The notes beneath the pieces are model-generated. The model was not told the DNA's origin. It searched no databases and worked only from the letters and a program-made list of their open reading frames with translations. This document shows, piece after piece, positions 23,511 to 33,330 of a stretch of DNA of 64,000 nucleotides (position 1 is the first letter of the stretch; each line of letters opens with the position of its first letter). Source of the stretch: Pseudoalteromonas shioyasakiensis. Its GTDB lineage: Bacteria > Pseudomonadota > Gammaproteobacteria > Enterobacterales > Alteromonadaceae. The translations under genes were made by a program, and so were the position numbers. Location: positions 1,632,001 through 1,696,000 of the forward strand of contig NZ_CP077770.1 in the NCBI RefSeq assembly GCF_019134595.1, read 5' to 3'.

Positions 23511-26171
23511 ATGGGCAAATCACTTGTAATTGTAGAGTCTCCAGCAAAGGCTAAAACAATTAATAAATACTTAGGTAACGATTTCATCGTAAAGTCCAGC
23601 GTTGGACATGTGCGTGATCTACCAACTTCAGGTTCAGGCAAAACGAAGACTGCAGCGACGAAAACCCCTGCTGAAGTGCGAAAAATGTCACCAGAAGAAA
23701 AAGCTGCCTATAAAAAGCAACGCGATTATAAAAATCTTGTTGCTCGCATGGGTATTGATCCTGAAAAAGGCTGGGAACCACATTACGAAGTCTTACCGGG
23801 CAAAGAGAAAGTTGTTCAAGAATTAAAAAAACTTGCTGAAAACGCCGATAAAATCTATCTCGCAACCGATTTGGATAGAGAAGGGGAAGCCATTGCATGG
23901 CACCTCGAACAGATTATCGGTGGAGAGCCTGAAAAGTATAAAAGAGTTGTTTTTAACGAAATCACTAAAAATGCTATTCAACAGGCATTCGAAACACCTG
24001 GTGAATTAAACACTGACATGGTTTACGCGCAACAAGCGCGTCGTTTCCTTGACCGTGTAGTGGGCTTTATGGTGTCGCCATTATTGTGGGCTAAAGTTGC
24101 ACGTGGCTTGTCAGCCGGTCGTGTGCAATCTGTCGCAGTGCGTTTACTTGTTGAGCGTGAACGCGAAATCAAAGCATTTATTCCTGAAGAGTTCTGGGAT
24201 ATCCACGCAGATGTTAAAAATACTGAAGCAGCTTTACGTCTAGAAGTAACCAAACACGCTGACAAGCCTTTTAAGCCAGTTAATGAAGAGCAGGCGATGT
24301 CAGCCGTTAGTCAACTTGAAAAAGCTGACTACAAGGTCATTAGCGTTGAAGAAAAGCCTAGTAAGAGTAAACCGAGTGCACCATTTATTACTTCAACCAT
24401 GCAACAGGCAGCAAGTACACGCCTAGGTTATGGTGTTAAGAAGACCATGATGCTGGCTCAACGCTTATATGAAGCAGGTCACATTACTTATATGCGTACC
24501 GATTCAACTAACTTATCGAAAGATGCGGTTGAAATGTGTCGTGATTACGTGACAGAGCAGTTTGGTGAGAAGTATTTACCGAAAGCACCGATTAGTTATA
24601 GCTCTAAAGGTAATGCACAAGAGGCGCACGAAGCGATTCGTCCTTCTAGTGTTACTGTGTTGTCTGGTCACTTAGACGGTGTTGAAGCGGATGCGAAAAA
24701 ACTGTATGAATTAATTTGGCGTCAATTTGTTGCCTGCCAGATGGTTCCTGCAGAATACGATTTAACAACCTTAACAGTTGGTGCTGGTGATTATCAGTTA
24801 AAAGCAAAAGGCCGCGTGCTTCGCTTTGATGGTTGGACTAAAGTTCAGCCGGCTGTTCGTAAAAAGAATGAAGAAGATCAATCACTACCTGCGGTTAAAG
24901 AAGGTGATGTACTCTCGCTTGTTGAGTTAGACCCTAAACAACATTTTACAAAGCCACCTGCACGTTTTAGTGAAGCAAGCTTAGTTAAAGAATTAGAAAA
25001 GCGCGGCATCGGCCGTCCTTCTACGTATGCATCTATTATCTCAACGATTCAAGACCGTGGTTACGTACGTGTTGAAAACCGCCGTTTCTTCGCCGAAAAA
25101 ATGGGTGAGATTGTTACAGACCGCTTAGTCGAGAACTTCGAAGACCTGATGAACTTTGATTTTACCGCTAAGATGGAAGGTCGTCTGGATGATATTGCTG
25201 AAGGCGAACGTGTTTGGACACAAGTTCTTGATAAATTCTACGCGGACTTTTCAACTCAGCTTGAAATTGCCTCAGGCGATGAAGAGCGGGGTGGTATGCG
25301 TCAAAACCAAATGGTCGAGACTGATATCGATTGTCCGACTTGTGGTCGTAAGATGGGTATTCGTACTGCATCAACCGGTGTATTCTTAGGTTGTACAGGT
25401 TACAACCTGCCACCAAAAGAGCGTTGTACTACAACTATGAACTTGGTGTCAGGCGATGAAGCTATTGCTGCAGATGTGGAAGACGTAGAAACTGAATCAT
25501 TGATGCAAATGAAGCGTTGCCCAATCTGTGAAACGGCAATGGATTCATACCTGATCGACGAAACACGTAAATTACATGTGTGTGGTAACAACCCAGCATG
25601 TAAAGGGCATATCGTTGAACAAGGTACCTTTAAAATTAAAGGTTACGACGGCCCTATTATCGAATGTGATAAATGCGGCTCAGACATGCAGTTAAAATCG
25701 GGTCGTTTTGGTAAGTACTTCGGTTGTAGTAATGAAGAGTGTAAAAATACACGTAAGTTGCTTAAAAACGGTGAAGCCGCGCCACCAAAAGAAGACCCAG
25801 TTCATTTACCTGAACTTGAGTGTGAAAAATCAGAAGCTTACTTTGTACTACGTGATGGTGCATCGGGTATCTTCTTAGCTGCAAATACTTTCCCTAAATC
25901 GCGTGAAACGCGTGCGCCGAAAGTTGAAGAGTTAAAACGTTTTAGAGATCGTATTTCTGAAAAGTTCTATTACCTTGCAGACGCACCTGCAAAAGACCCT
26001 GATGGTAATCCTTCTGTCGTTCGATACAGCCGTAAAAATAAAGAGCAGTATGTAATGAGTGAAGTAGATGGTAAAGCCACAGGCTGGACTGCTCACTACC
26101 AAAATGGCAAGTGGGTAGAAGAGAGTAAAAAGAAAGCGCCAGCTAAGAAAAAAGCGGCGGCTAAAAAGTAA
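23511..26171 (+). CDS. topA: DNA topoisomerase I (type IA, omega protein)
   Basis: Relaxes negatively supercoiled DNA. The 886-residue protein begins [21 protein letters not shown] (Toprim start), has [12 protein letters not shown] (acidic Mg-binding triad), [12 protein letters not shown], and the active-site tyrosine Tyr327 in [12 protein letters not shown]. Three C-terminal Cys4 zinc ribbons begin at Cys608, Cys670 and Cys719. The protein ends in a Lys/Ala-rich tail, which is common for DNA-binding ends. The length is close to E. coli TopA. It is a single gene followed by a terminator. Confidence 0.97.
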   Translation: MGKSLVIVESPAKAKTINKYLGNDFIVKSSVGHVRDLPTSGSGKTKTAATKTPAEVRKMSPEEKAAYKKQRDYKNLVARMGIDPEKGWEPHYEVLPGKEKVVQELKKLAENADKIYLATDLDREGEAIAWHLEQIIGGEPEKYKRVVFNEITKNAIQQAFETPGELNTDMVYAQQARRFLDRVVGFMVSPLLWAKVARGLSAGRVQSVAVRLLVEREREIKAFIPEEFWDIHADVKNTEAALRLEVTKHADKPFKPVNEEQAMSAVSQLEKADYKVISVEEKPSKSKPSAPFITSTMQQAASTRLGYGVKKTMMLAQRLYEAGHITYMRTDSTNLSKDAVEMCRDYVTEQFGEKYLPKAPISYSSKGNAQEAHEAIRPSSVTVLSGHLDGVEADAKKLYELIWRQFVACQMVPAEYDLTTLTVGAGDYQLKAKGRVLRFDGWTKVQPAVRKKNEEDQSLPAVKEGDVLSLVELDPKQHFTKPPARFSEASLVKELEKRGIGRPSTYASIISTIQDRGYVRVENRRFFAEKMGEIVTDRLVENFEDLMNFDFTAKMEGRLDDIAEGERVWTQVLDKFYADFSTQLEIASGDEERGGMRQNQMVETDIDCPTCGRKMGIRTASTGVFLGCTGYNLPPKERCTTTMNLVSGDEAIAADVEDVETESLMQMKRCPICETAMDSYLIDETRKLHVCGNNPACKGHIVEQGTFKIKGYDGPIIECDKCGSDMQLKSGRFGKYFGCSNEECKNTRKLLKNGEAAPPKEDPVHLPELECEKSEAYFVLRDGASGIFLAANTFPKSRETRAPKVEELKRFRDRISEKFYYLADAPAKDPDGNPSVVRYSRKNKEQYVMSEVDGKATGWTAHYQNGKWVEESKKKAPAKKKAAAKK

Positions 26172-26192
26172 GTTTACATCTATCTAGATTAT

Positions 26193-26223
26193 AAAAAGGG
26201 GTTGCAGTTGCAACCCTTTTTTT
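26193..26223 (+). terminator. Intrinsic terminator of topA
   Basis: Stem GGGTTGCA with TGCAACCC around a two-base turn, flanked by A and T runs. Confidence 0.88.
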
Positions 26224-26316
26224 ATGCTTGTATGGCATTGCAAATGTCGATTTTTACCAATCTTTGCTTTTAGGCTGTTGTTATTCTGTCAACAACATCA
26301 AGACAGGAGATTTAAA

Positions 26317-26772
26317 ATGCAAACACGTTTATCACAACAGCAAGTTTATTCACTCAACCCAGGGCTTGTTAAACATTTAACTGGGCTTAGCGCACTGCCA
26401 GAAGATACAAACATAACCACTAAGCTCGCTGATTTAGTAAGACTAAGAGTATCGCAAATTAATGGCTGTGGGTTTTGTCAGCATATGCATTCCGCAGAGC
26501 TGAGAAGCCATGGTGAGCGTCAACAGCGACTCGATGTACTGGCCGCTTGGCGTGAAGTCCCTGTGTTTTCAGAACAAGAAACGGCAGCACTCGCTTGGGC
26601 TGAAGCCTTAACAAATGTCATTGATAAACATGTTGAAGACGATGTTTACAACCAAGTGTTTGCTATCTTTAACGAAAAAGATATCGTGACCATAACGGCG
26701 GTAGTACTGGAGATAAACAGCTGGAACCGCATAGTTAAAGCATTTCACTTTATCCCTGAATTAACAGAATAA
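26317..26772 (+). CDS. Carboxymuconolactone decarboxylase/AhpD-family protein
   Basis: A 151-residue all-alpha protein of the CMD/AhpD superfamily. The peroxidase-type active site is visible: Cys51-G-F-Cys54-x3-His58 in NGCGFCQHMHS, preceded by LRVSQIN. Such proteins often act as thiol peroxidase or alkylhydroperoxidase-like reductases; the substrate is unknown. ATG at 26317 follows an AGGAGA site at 26305-26310. The longer open frame starting at 26224 begins inside the topA terminator and is not used. It appears to form an operon with a small membrane protein nine bases downstream. Confidence 0.85.
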   Translation: MQTRLSQQQVYSLNPGLVKHLTGLSALPEDTNITTKLADLVRLRVSQINGCGFCQHMHSAELRSHGERQQRLDVLAAWREVPVFSEQETAALAWAEALTNVIDKHVEDDVYNQVFAIFNEKDIVTITAVVLEINSWNRIVKAFHFIPELTE

Positions 26773-26781
26773 GGAATGGTT

Positions 26782-26967
26782 ATGAAATTTACACTCGCAC
26801 CTAAAGTTAATGCGCTAGTGAATATCTTATCAGCATGTGCTTTTTTCTTTGGTAGTACTTTATTTTTACCTTCATTTATAGAATATGCCACAGTGGGGGT
26901 GGTGTTATTCATGGTAGGTTCGTTATTGTTTTTATTAAGTGCATTAGCAGATTTTTACAGCCATTAA
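26782..26967 (+). CDS. Small YrhK-like membrane protein
   Basis: A 61-residue protein with two hydrophobic segments (about 10-30 and 34-55) separated by a short turn, ending in LLFLLSALADFYSH. The pattern resembles the YrhK domain family of small inner-membrane proteins of unknown function. GGA at 26773-26775 is correctly spaced for the ATG at 26782, not for the ATG six bases earlier. It follows the CMD-family gene closely and is followed by a terminator, so the two form a small operon. Confidence 0.65.
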   Translation: MKFTLAPKVNALVNILSACAFFFGSTLFLPSFIEYATVGVVLFMVGSLLFLLSALADFYSH

Positions 26968-26971
26968 AAAC

Positions 26972-27012
26972 AAAAAACCGGAGCGCACATCATTGTGTCA
27001 TTCCGGTTTTTC
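26972..27012. terminator. Bidirectional terminator
   Basis: Outer stem AAAAACCGGA with TCCGGTTTTT enclosing an 18-20-base loop that contains a small CACA/TGTG stem. It lies between convergent genes and is T-rich on both sides. Confidence 0.8.
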
Positions 27013-27034
27013 TATATTCTAAGTAGGCGTAAAA

Positions 27035-27277
27035 TTAGATTTGTACGTCTTTTACTTTTTTATAGCCTTCAGCTTCAAGCTCATCGTTTACACATTTTAA
27101 TACGTATGGCTTTAATTCTTCGTTGCTGATGTCATCATCTTTTGCCCAGTTTAAACACATTTCAGTGTATTCTTTGATCATTTCAGCTGATGCTTCAGGT
27201 GCTTCGTTAGCGATTGCATTCGTTGCTGACACGCTTAAAACAGGTGCCAAAATTAGTGCTAGCAATGCTTTTTTCAT
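27035..27277 (-). CDS. Small secreted protein of unknown function
   Basis: An 80-residue precursor with a signal peptide (MKKALLALILAPVLSVSATNAIA, cleavage likely after ANA-IA or IANE) and a mature, acidic helical part of about 55 residues. Two cysteines (in EMCLNW and VLKCVND) could form a disulfide. Spacing of the helices gives it the look of a small periplasmic helix hairpin. I do not recognise the family. It is monocistronic, with its terminator shared with the convergent operon. Confidence 0.7.
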   Translation of the reverse strand: MKKALLALILAPVLSVSATNAIANEAPEASAEMIKEYTEMCLNWAKDDDISNEELKPYVLKCVNDELEAEGYKKVKDVQI

Positions 27278-27516
27278 TTAATTATTCCTAATCAACAAAA
27301 GTAATTATTACCGGCTCAATTGCACAGTAATGGTGCGCAATGTGTATCTCACTTTGCTTGAGTGAATTTATAAACTAAATTTCAAAAAAAGATAACGAAA
27401 AATTTTTATCGTAAAGATAAGCAAAAAATAACCATTCTTTTTGCTTCTAATGCTGGTAATCGTCAGGTCAAAACACGTATTATCGCGCTAATTTTAAAAG
27501 AAAAGTGAACTAACTT

Positions 27517-28065
27517 ATGTCTGAACAAGTGACTCATTCAAAAATAAAGAAAGTACCAACCAAACTAGAGCAAGTTGTGGAGACTTTTATCTTTCGCTCG
27601 CGTTGGTTATTAGCACCATTCTTTATTGGCTTATTAGTCGCTGTGGTATTACTGCTGCTAAAGTTCTTTAAATATTTATACAGTATGGCCTTAAATACGT
27701 TCACTGCTTCAAACCAAGAGCTTCTGGTAGGCATTTTGACTTTAGTTGACACTGCACTACTAGCAGGGCTTTTGCTTATCATCATTTTCAGTGGCTACGA
27801 AAACTTTGTGTCAAAGTTGAATATAGACAACCATGAAGACAGGCCCGTGTGGATGGGTAAAGTTGGTTTCTCGGGTCTGAAGATGAAACTGATAAGCGCT
27901 ATTGTCGCTATATCGGCTGTGGAGCTTTTGAAGGTATTTATTAGCTCGAACAACCATTCAACAGATGAGCTACTCTGGAAGGTGTTAATTCATGTCACGT
28001 TTGTGGTGTCGGGGGTGTTGTTTGCGCTCACAGATTACATTAATAGTAAAACCATGAACCACTAA
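27517..28065 (+). CDS. UPF0114 (YqhA) family membrane protein
   Basis: A 182-residue integral membrane protein with three to four hydrophobic segments (about 33-53, 70-90, 118-138 and 150-170). The conserved patterns of the family are present: FRSRWLLAPFFIGL near the N-terminus, VDTALLAGLLLIIIFSGYENFVSKL in the middle, and KMKLISAIVAISAVELLK. Function of the family is unknown. The gene is alone. Confidence 0.88.
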   Translation: MSEQVTHSKIKKVPTKLEQVVETFIFRSRWLLAPFFIGLLVAVVLLLLKFFKYLYSMALNTFTASNQELLVGILTLVDTALLAGLLLIIIFSGYENFVSKLNIDNHEDRPVWMGKVGFSGLKMKLISAIVAISAVELLKVFISSNNHSTDELLWKVLIHVTFVVSGVLFALTDYINSKTMNH

Positions 28066-28082
28066 TCCCACGATTAGGAATA

Positions 28083-28115
28083 AAAAAGCCCTGCAATTGC
28101 AGGGCTTGGTTTTTA
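28083..28115. terminator. Bidirectional terminator
   Basis: Perfect stem AGCCCTGCAA with TTGCAGGGCT at 28087-28106, with an A run before it and T run after it, between convergent genes. Confidence 0.85.
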
Positions 28116-28126
28116 ACAACTGATTA

Positions 28127-29752
28127 TTAATTCAGGGTTGCGTAAAAGCAACCGAACCCGGGCAGAGTGACTGTATTATTGTTTAATTCAGCTGTGTGAT
28201 GAGAGATCTCAGTATGCTGTGAGGTCACAGAATCAGAAATTGTCAGTTCACTACTTTGTGCACCTAAGTTGAATGCACAAAGCATTTTAGTGCCGTTAAG
28301 CGTTCTATAAAAAGCAAGCACTGGCTCTTGCGTATCGATAAATTCAATGTCGCCTTCTAACAGTACATCCTTATCTTTACGCCATGCCATAAATTCACGG
28401 TAGGCATTCAAAATAGAATCTTTATCTTGATCTTGCGTATTTACCGCAACTGGTTTGTGCGCATCGCCCACAGGTAGCCAAGGTTTTACTGTTGAGAAGC
28501 CAGCTTGTTCAGCATCTGCGGCATCCCATGGCATTGGTGTACGACAACCGTCACGGCCTTTAAAGTTTGGCCAGAATGTAATGCCATATGGGTCTTGTAA
28601 GTCTTCAAATGCGACTTCTGCTTCACCTAAACCAAGTTCTTCACCTTGGTACATACATACGCTACCACGTAACGAAGCAAGTAGGGCTGTTAGCATCTTA
28701 CATTGCTGAGGCTCAATTTCTTCACCTTGACTCCAGCGGCTAGCAACACGCTCTACGTCGTGGTTACTAAATGCCCAGCACGGCCAGCCTTCAGTCATGC
28801 GCTGCTCTAAAGTGCTCACTGTGGTACGAATATATTCTGCGCTATAGTCGTTAGTAAGTAGCTCAAAGCTATAACCCATATGAAGTTTGTCACCACCTGA
28901 TGTGTACTCAGCCATGGTTGCCAGTGAATCTTCAGATGAGATTTCACCTAATGCAACTGTACCAGGGTACTTGTTTAGTAGGGCACGAATGTCCTGCATA
29001 AAACTAAGGTTTTCAGGTTGCGTATTATTGTAGTAGTGATACTGGAACGCATAAGGGTTGTCTTCGCTAAAGCCTCGGCCTTGACGCTTCTCTGGTGGCT
29101 TAGCTGGATTATCACGTAATTGAGCATCGTGATAGCAAAAGTTGATTGCATCTAAACGGAAGCCATCAACGCCTTTCTTCAGCCAAAACTCAACATTATC
29201 TAATACGGCTTTACGAACTTCAGGGTTATGAAAGTTTAAATCTGGCTGTTCAGCAAAGAAGTTATGTAAGTAATATTGACCACGACGCGGTTCCCATTGC
29301 CATGCAGGGCCACCAAAAATTGATAACCAGTTATTTGGTTGTGTGCCATCAGGCTTTGCATCAGCCCAAACGTACCAATCTGATTTGTCGTTGGTTTTAT
29401 CTTCACGGCTATCAAGGAACCATTGATGTTGATCTGAGGTATGGCTCAATACCTGATCAATAATGATCTTAATATCACGTTGATGAGCTTGTGCGATGAG
29501 TTCATCAAAATCGTCAAGGTTACCAAACAATGGGTCGATATCACGATAGTCACTGATGTCATAACCAAAGTCTTTCATTGGCGATTTAAAGAATGGTGAA
29601 ACCCAAATAGCATCAACACCTAGGCTTTTAATATAATCAATGCGATCAATGATACCTTTGATATCACCAATGCCATCGCCATTGGTGTCTTGGAAACTGC
29701 GCGGGTAAACTTGATAAATAACCGCACCTTTATACCACTGCTTTTGAGCCAT
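28127..29752 (-). CDS. Cytoplasmic alpha-glucosidase (GH13, oligo-1,6-glucosidase/alpha-glucosidase group)
   Basis: A 541-residue GH13 enzyme that hydrolyses short malto-oligosaccharides to glucose. Catalytic residues are visible: nucleophile Asp201 in GVDGFRLDAINF, acid/base Glu270 in VALGEISSED and transition-state Asp332 in FSNHDVERV. The N-terminus AQKQWYKGAVIYQVYPRSFQD is standard. No signal peptide is present, so it is cytosolic. I use the ATG at 29752, which follows GGAG at suitable spacing; the longer frame to 29797 has no support. It is divergent from the TonB receptor and has a TGCATACGTATGCA operator at 29864-29877, about 110 bases before its start. It would complete maltodextrin breakdown after uptake. 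Confidence 0.92.
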   Translation of the reverse strand: MAQKQWYKGAVIYQVYPRSFQDTNGDGIGDIKGIIDRIDYIKSLGVDAIWVSPFFKSPMKDFGYDISDYRDIDPLFGNLDDFDELIAQAHQRDIKIIIDQVLSHTSDQHQWFLDSREDKTNDKSDWYVWADAKPDGTQPNNWLSIFGGPAWQWEPRRGQYYLHNFFAEQPDLNFHNPEVRKAVLDNVEFWLKKGVDGFRLDAINFCYHDAQLRDNPAKPPEKRQGRGFSEDNPYAFQYHYYNNTQPENLSFMQDIRALLNKYPGTVALGEISSEDSLATMAEYTSGGDKLHMGYSFELLTNDYSAEYIRTTVSTLEQRMTEGWPCWAFSNHDVERVASRWSQGEEIEPQQCKMLTALLASLRGSVCMYQGEELGLGEAEVAFEDLQDPYGITFWPNFKGRDGCRTPMPWDAADAEQAGFSTVKPWLPVGDAHKPVAVNTQDQDKDSILNAYREFMAWRKDKDVLLEGDIEFIDTQEPVLAFYRTLNGTKMLCAFNLGAQSSELTISDSVTSQHTEISHHTAELNNNTVTLPGFGCFYATLN

Positions 29753-29863
29753 GTTTTTCTCCATCGTGACACTCAGTGTATGTAAACTGTTAGGCAACCG
29801 TTAATGCAATATGTTGCCGGAATGTCAAAAGCATACGTGAAGGGTGAGATACTGTAAAAACTC

Positions 29864-29877
29864 TGCATACGTATGCA
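29864..29877. promoter_or_regulatory. LacI-type operator, starch regulon, site 1
   Basis: TGCATACGTATGCA is a perfect 14-bp palindrome. The same core occurs before the TonB receptor, the second amylase and the LacI-type regulator gene. The central CG step is typical of LacI-family operators. Confidence 0.78.
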
Positions 29878-30050
29878 CGCCAAATTCATCATTGATCTTA
29901 GTAAAATTTATTAACTTGATTTAAAAGTAAACAACTCGAATATCTACTAATGAAATTTACCAATTAGGACTGCTGCGCTTTAATTATGATCGCGAATACC
30001 AGCTTGGTGCATAATATATCTGGCTTACACCACGATGGTGCAATAACAGT

Positions 30051-30065
30051 ATTGGTAAGACCAAT
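30051..30065. promoter_or_regulatory. PdhR/LldR-like palindrome ATTGGT-AAG-ACCAAT
   Basis: A perfect inverted repeat that equals the GntR-family PdhR-type box as I recall it (ATTGGTNNNACCAAT). It lies about 300 bases before the alpha-glucosidase start and 370 before the receptor start. No pdhR gene is in the window. Confidence 0.5.
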
Positions 30066-30289
30066 TATCATTGGTATGGACTGGTACCCATTATAATTGC
30101 GTTAAGTCACCATCTAACCGAGATAAATGGCTTAGTACCTATTTTTGTAACCAAATTGGGGGCGAAAATATAGCGAAAATGTTTCATTACTATTAATTTA
30201 CACAGTAAAATTGATAAATCATTTATATTCAATTGCTTAGGTGGGTGCATTGTAAAGATGTTGTTAAAATTTGTGATGTTCGACTACGC

Positions 30290-30303
30290 TGAATACGTAT
30301 GCA
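30290..30303. promoter_or_regulatory. LacI-type operator, starch regulon, site 2
   Basis: TGAATACGTATGCA, one base from the perfect palindrome of site 1, lies about 130 bases before the TonB-dependent receptor start. Confidence 0.78.
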
Positions 30304-30435
30304 TAAATTTGTTAAGAAAATAATCAGAGCGTTAATATTCAATTCGACAACAAAATCAGTCAGCGAATAACAGCTATTATGTTCATCAATAACTGCAACA
30401 CGTTGGCATTACAATTTGGGTAATGGGAAAACATC

Positions 30436-33225
30436 ATGTCTATGTTCAAACCAAGTATATTAACTCTGGCTTTAACAGCCGCAGGTTTAAATAGCTTTGT
30501 AGCGTATGCTGCAGAAGAAGACCAAAAAGCAAAAAACGATAACGTTGAAGTTATCGAAGTAAAAGGTTTTCGTGGCAGTGTTGTAGAATCTATTAATACT
30601 AAACGCTTCTCTCCTGAAGTAGTTGAGTCAATCTCAGCAGAAGATATCGGTAAATTACCTGATTCATCAATTGCAGAATCAATCGCACGCCTTCCTGGTT
30701 TAACAGCACAACGTCTAGACGGTCGAGCTAGCCGTGTAAGTGTTCGTGGTTTCAGTGAAAACGAAAGCGCAACAACATTCAACGGTCGTGAGCAAGTTTC
30801 AATTGGTGACAACCGTGGCGTAGAATTTGACCTTTACCCATCAGAAATTATGAGTGGCGTAACGGTATATAAAACACCAAGCGCTGGTATTGAAGCAGAA
30901 GGTATTGCTGGCGTAATCGACATGCAAACTGTTAAACCTTTAAGCAAAGGTGAGCAAGTTATCATGTTCAACGGCCAATACGAGCAAACTGGTTTTGATA
31001 AATTAAACCCAGACGGTGACGATAAAGGTTTCCGTGGTACGGTTTCTTACATTGACCAATTTGCAGATGACACAATCGGTGTTGCATTCGCTTACAACAC
31101 GATGAGCTCTCCAAACCAAGAAAAACGTTGGAACTCTTGGGGTTACCCTGAATATACAGGTGAAGATGGTAATACGTACTCAATTTTAGGTGGTGCTAAG
31201 CCATTCGTACGTTCATCGACTCTTGAACGTGACACAGCCATGCTTGTTATTGAAGCTGCGCCGACTGATCGCCTAAACATGACATTCGATGCCTTATACG
31301 TTGATTTTTCTGATGAAAAAATCTTACGTGGTATTGAAGTGCCATTTGCTTGGGGCCAAGGTTCAATCGACCCAAGCTCAGCTGTAATTGATGCTGACTC
31401 TGGTTTCATCACAAGTGCAGTAACTGAGGGTCAACGTGTTGTTGTTCGTAACGACTACGAAGAGCGTAACGCTGAGCTAACTCAGTTTGGTTTTAATGCA
31501 AAATACGACATCAGTGATGACTGGTCAGTAGAATTTGACGTAAGCCGCTCTGAAGTTGAGCGTCAAATCTGGAGTATCGAAAGTTACTCAGGTACAGGCC
31601 GTGGTGATGCAAATGGTGTAGCTGATACGATTGGTTATGAGTTTGACGGTGGTAACACTGGCGCGCAATTCAGCCATAACCTTGATTACAGCGATTATGA
31701 TTTAATTCAACTTGGCGGCCCATTATCATGGGGTGCAAGTGCTGCACTTAACGATAAGTACGGCCTTACTGATACTGCTTATCAAAATACTGCGCAAGAT
31801 GGTTTCATCAACGCACCAGAAATCAATGATGAATTAAGTACATTAAAGCTTGCTGCAAGCAAAGTACTTGATAATGAATATATTAGCCGTGTGTCATTTG
31901 GTATGTCATACCGTGACCGTGAAAAGAGCAAGTTGTCTGAAGGTTACTTCATGACACTAAAAGACTTCTCTTTATCAAACCCTGGTATGTTATCTATCCC
32001 AGAACAATACCGCTTAGGGTCAGCTAGCCTTGATTTCATTGGTATGGGCAACATGGTTGCTTACGATACCAACGGTCTAGTGAATGATGGTTACTATAGC
32101 CTGCTTCAAGAAAGCTTAACTGATTCAAAACACAAGACACAGTCTTGGACAGTTCAAGAAGAAGTAACTGCGTTTTTCGCGCAAGCTGACATTAATGCTG
32201 AAATTGGTTCAATTCCTGTAACAGGTAACGTTGGTGTGCGTTATGTGAAAACTGAACAGTCTTCACAAGGCTTCGCTGCTAACACTGTGGATGGTTTAGT
32301 TGTTGTATCACCAACAGATGTAAGCCATGACTACAGCCACTTCTTGCCAAGCATCAACTTATCTTTTGCAATTGATGAAGAGCAAACTGTACGTTTTGGT
32401 GCTGCGAAAACGATTTCTCGTGCTCGCTTAGACGAAATGAACTCATCAGTTAACGCTTCTTACAATCAACAACCTGATGAAAACGGTAACTACTGGAGTG
32501 TATCAGGTGGTAACCCAGAGCTTGAGCCAAAAGAAGCAACTGGTTTTGATTTAAGCTACGAAAACTACTTCCATGAAGAAGGTTACTTCGCGGCAGCTGT
32601 GTTCTATAAAGATATCACTCAGTGGATTTTCGATGGTACTTATGAAATCGACATGAGCGGTGTAGCTGACCCGTCTACTGGTGAAATCCCTGAAACTTCA
32701 ACAGGTACAGGTTCAGGTAAAGTGAACGGTGGTTCTGGTGACTTATGGGGTTACGAGCTTTCATTAACACTACCATTCACTATGTTTAGCGAATCACTTG
32801 ATGGTTTTGGTTTAATCGCAAGCCATACAGGTGTTGAGCAAGACTTAACTGACCAAAATGGTAATGATTATGAGCTACCTGGTCTATCTGACCAAATTGA
32901 TAGCTTAACAGTTTACTTTGAGCGTAACGGTTTCCAAGCGCGTACTAGCATGCGTAAGCGTAGCGACTTTAAAGGTGACGTTTACGGTTTAGGTTTTGCG
33001 ACTACACAAGTTGACATTAAAGGCGAAACAATTTGGGATGCTCAAGTTGGTTATGACTTTAGCGAAGGCGGTGTAGAGAGCCTTGACGGTTTATCTGTAA
33101 CATTCCAAGTACAGAACATCACAGAAGAGCCGTTCACATCACTACAAGGTGATAATTCACTTCAAGTACGTGACTACCAAGACTACGGTCGTACATTCCT
33201 GTTAGGCTTCAGCTACAAGCTGTAA
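30436..33225 (+). CDS. TonB-dependent receptor, probable maltodextrin transporter of the outer membrane
   Basis: A 929-residue outer-membrane receptor. A signal peptide of about 25 residues is followed by a conserved VEVIEVKGFRGSV TonB-box-like segment, a plug domain (IGKLPDSSIAESIARLPGLTAQR, then RVSVRGF and YPSEIMSGVTVYKTPSAG) and a long beta-barrel ending in the C-terminal aromatic strand FLLGFSYKL. It belongs to the proteobacterial TonB receptor group related to Caulobacter MalA. Context (GH13, GH15, MFS permease and operators) points to malto-oligosaccharides as the substrate; this is inference. A hairpin and T run right after the gene would let it be made in larger amounts than the downstream genes. 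Confidence 0.9.
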   Translation: MSMFKPSILTLALTAAGLNSFVAYAAEEDQKAKNDNVEVIEVKGFRGSVVESINTKRFSPEVVESISAEDIGKLPDSSIAESIARLPGLTAQRLDGRASRVSVRGFSENESATTFNGREQVSIGDNRGVEFDLYPSEIMSGVTVYKTPSAGIEAEGIAGVIDMQTVKPLSKGEQVIMFNGQYEQTGFDKLNPDGDDKGFRGTVSYIDQFADDTIGVAFAYNTMSSPNQEKRWNSWGYPEYTGEDGNTYSILGGAKPFVRSSTLERDTAMLVIEAAPTDRLNMTFDALYVDFSDEKILRGIEVPFAWGQGSIDPSSAVIDADSGFITSAVTEGQRVVVRNDYEERNAELTQFGFNAKYDISDDWSVEFDVSRSEVERQIWSIESYSGTGRGDANGVADTIGYEFDGGNTGAQFSHNLDYSDYDLIQLGGPLSWGASAALNDKYGLTDTAYQNTAQDGFINAPEINDELSTLKLAASKVLDNEYISRVSFGMSYRDREKSKLSEGYFMTLKDFSLSNPGMLSIPEQYRLGSASLDFIGMGNMVAYDTNGLVNDGYYSLLQESLTDSKHKTQSWTVQEEVTAFFAQADINAEIGSIPVTGNVGVRYVKTEQSSQGFAANTVDGLVVVSPTDVSHDYSHFLPSINLSFAIDEEQTVRFGAAKTISRARLDEMNSSVNASYNQQPDENGNYWSVSGGNPELEPKEATGFDLSYENYFHEEGYFAAAVFYKDITQWIFDGTYEIDMSGVADPSTGEIPETSTGTGSGKVNGGSGDLWGYELSLTLPFTMFSESLDGFGLIASHTGVEQDLTDQNGNDYELPGLSDQIDSLTVYFERNGFQARTSMRKRSDFKGDVYGLGFATTQVDIKGETIWDAQVGYDFSEGGVESLDGLSVTFQVQNITEEPFTSLQGDNSLQVRDYQDYGRTFLLGFSYKL

Positions 33226-33250
33226 TGAGCTAAAACAGCGATAGAAAATT

Positions 33251-33282
33251 GCCCTTGTGATTTGTTTTACAAGGGCTTTTTT
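33251..33282 (+). terminator. Terminator after the TonB-dependent receptor (possible partial read-through)
   Basis: Stem GCCCTTGT (33251-33258) with ACAAGGGC (33269-33276) and six T residues. The halogenase-like gene starts 49 bases later with no obvious operator, so some read-through is likely. Confidence 0.8.
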
Positions 33283-33330
33283 ATATCAGTGAGCTACACT
33301 CAATGAATTGAAATTGGCGTTAGGTGTACT

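Larger units (their letters stand above)
29753..30435. promoter_or_regulatory. Divergent control region of the starch locus
   Basis: About 680 bases without a gene between the alpha-glucosidase and the TonB-dependent receptor. It holds two LacI-type operators (29864-29877 and 30290-30303), an additional half-site GCATACGTGA at 29831-29840 and a cluster of short palindromes at about 29995-30090. One of these fits the PdhR/LldR-type consensus ATTGGTNNNACCAAT. The size and number of sites suggest layered control. Promoter boxes are not assigned. Confidence 0.6.

Noticed and set aside
23584..23898. Open frames on the reverse strand of topA and other genes
   Set aside because: They are shadow frames without ribosome sites or sensible proteins.
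26224..26316. Upstream extension of the CMD-family protein
   Set aside because: It would start inside the topA terminator; the AGGAGA site fits ATG at 26317.
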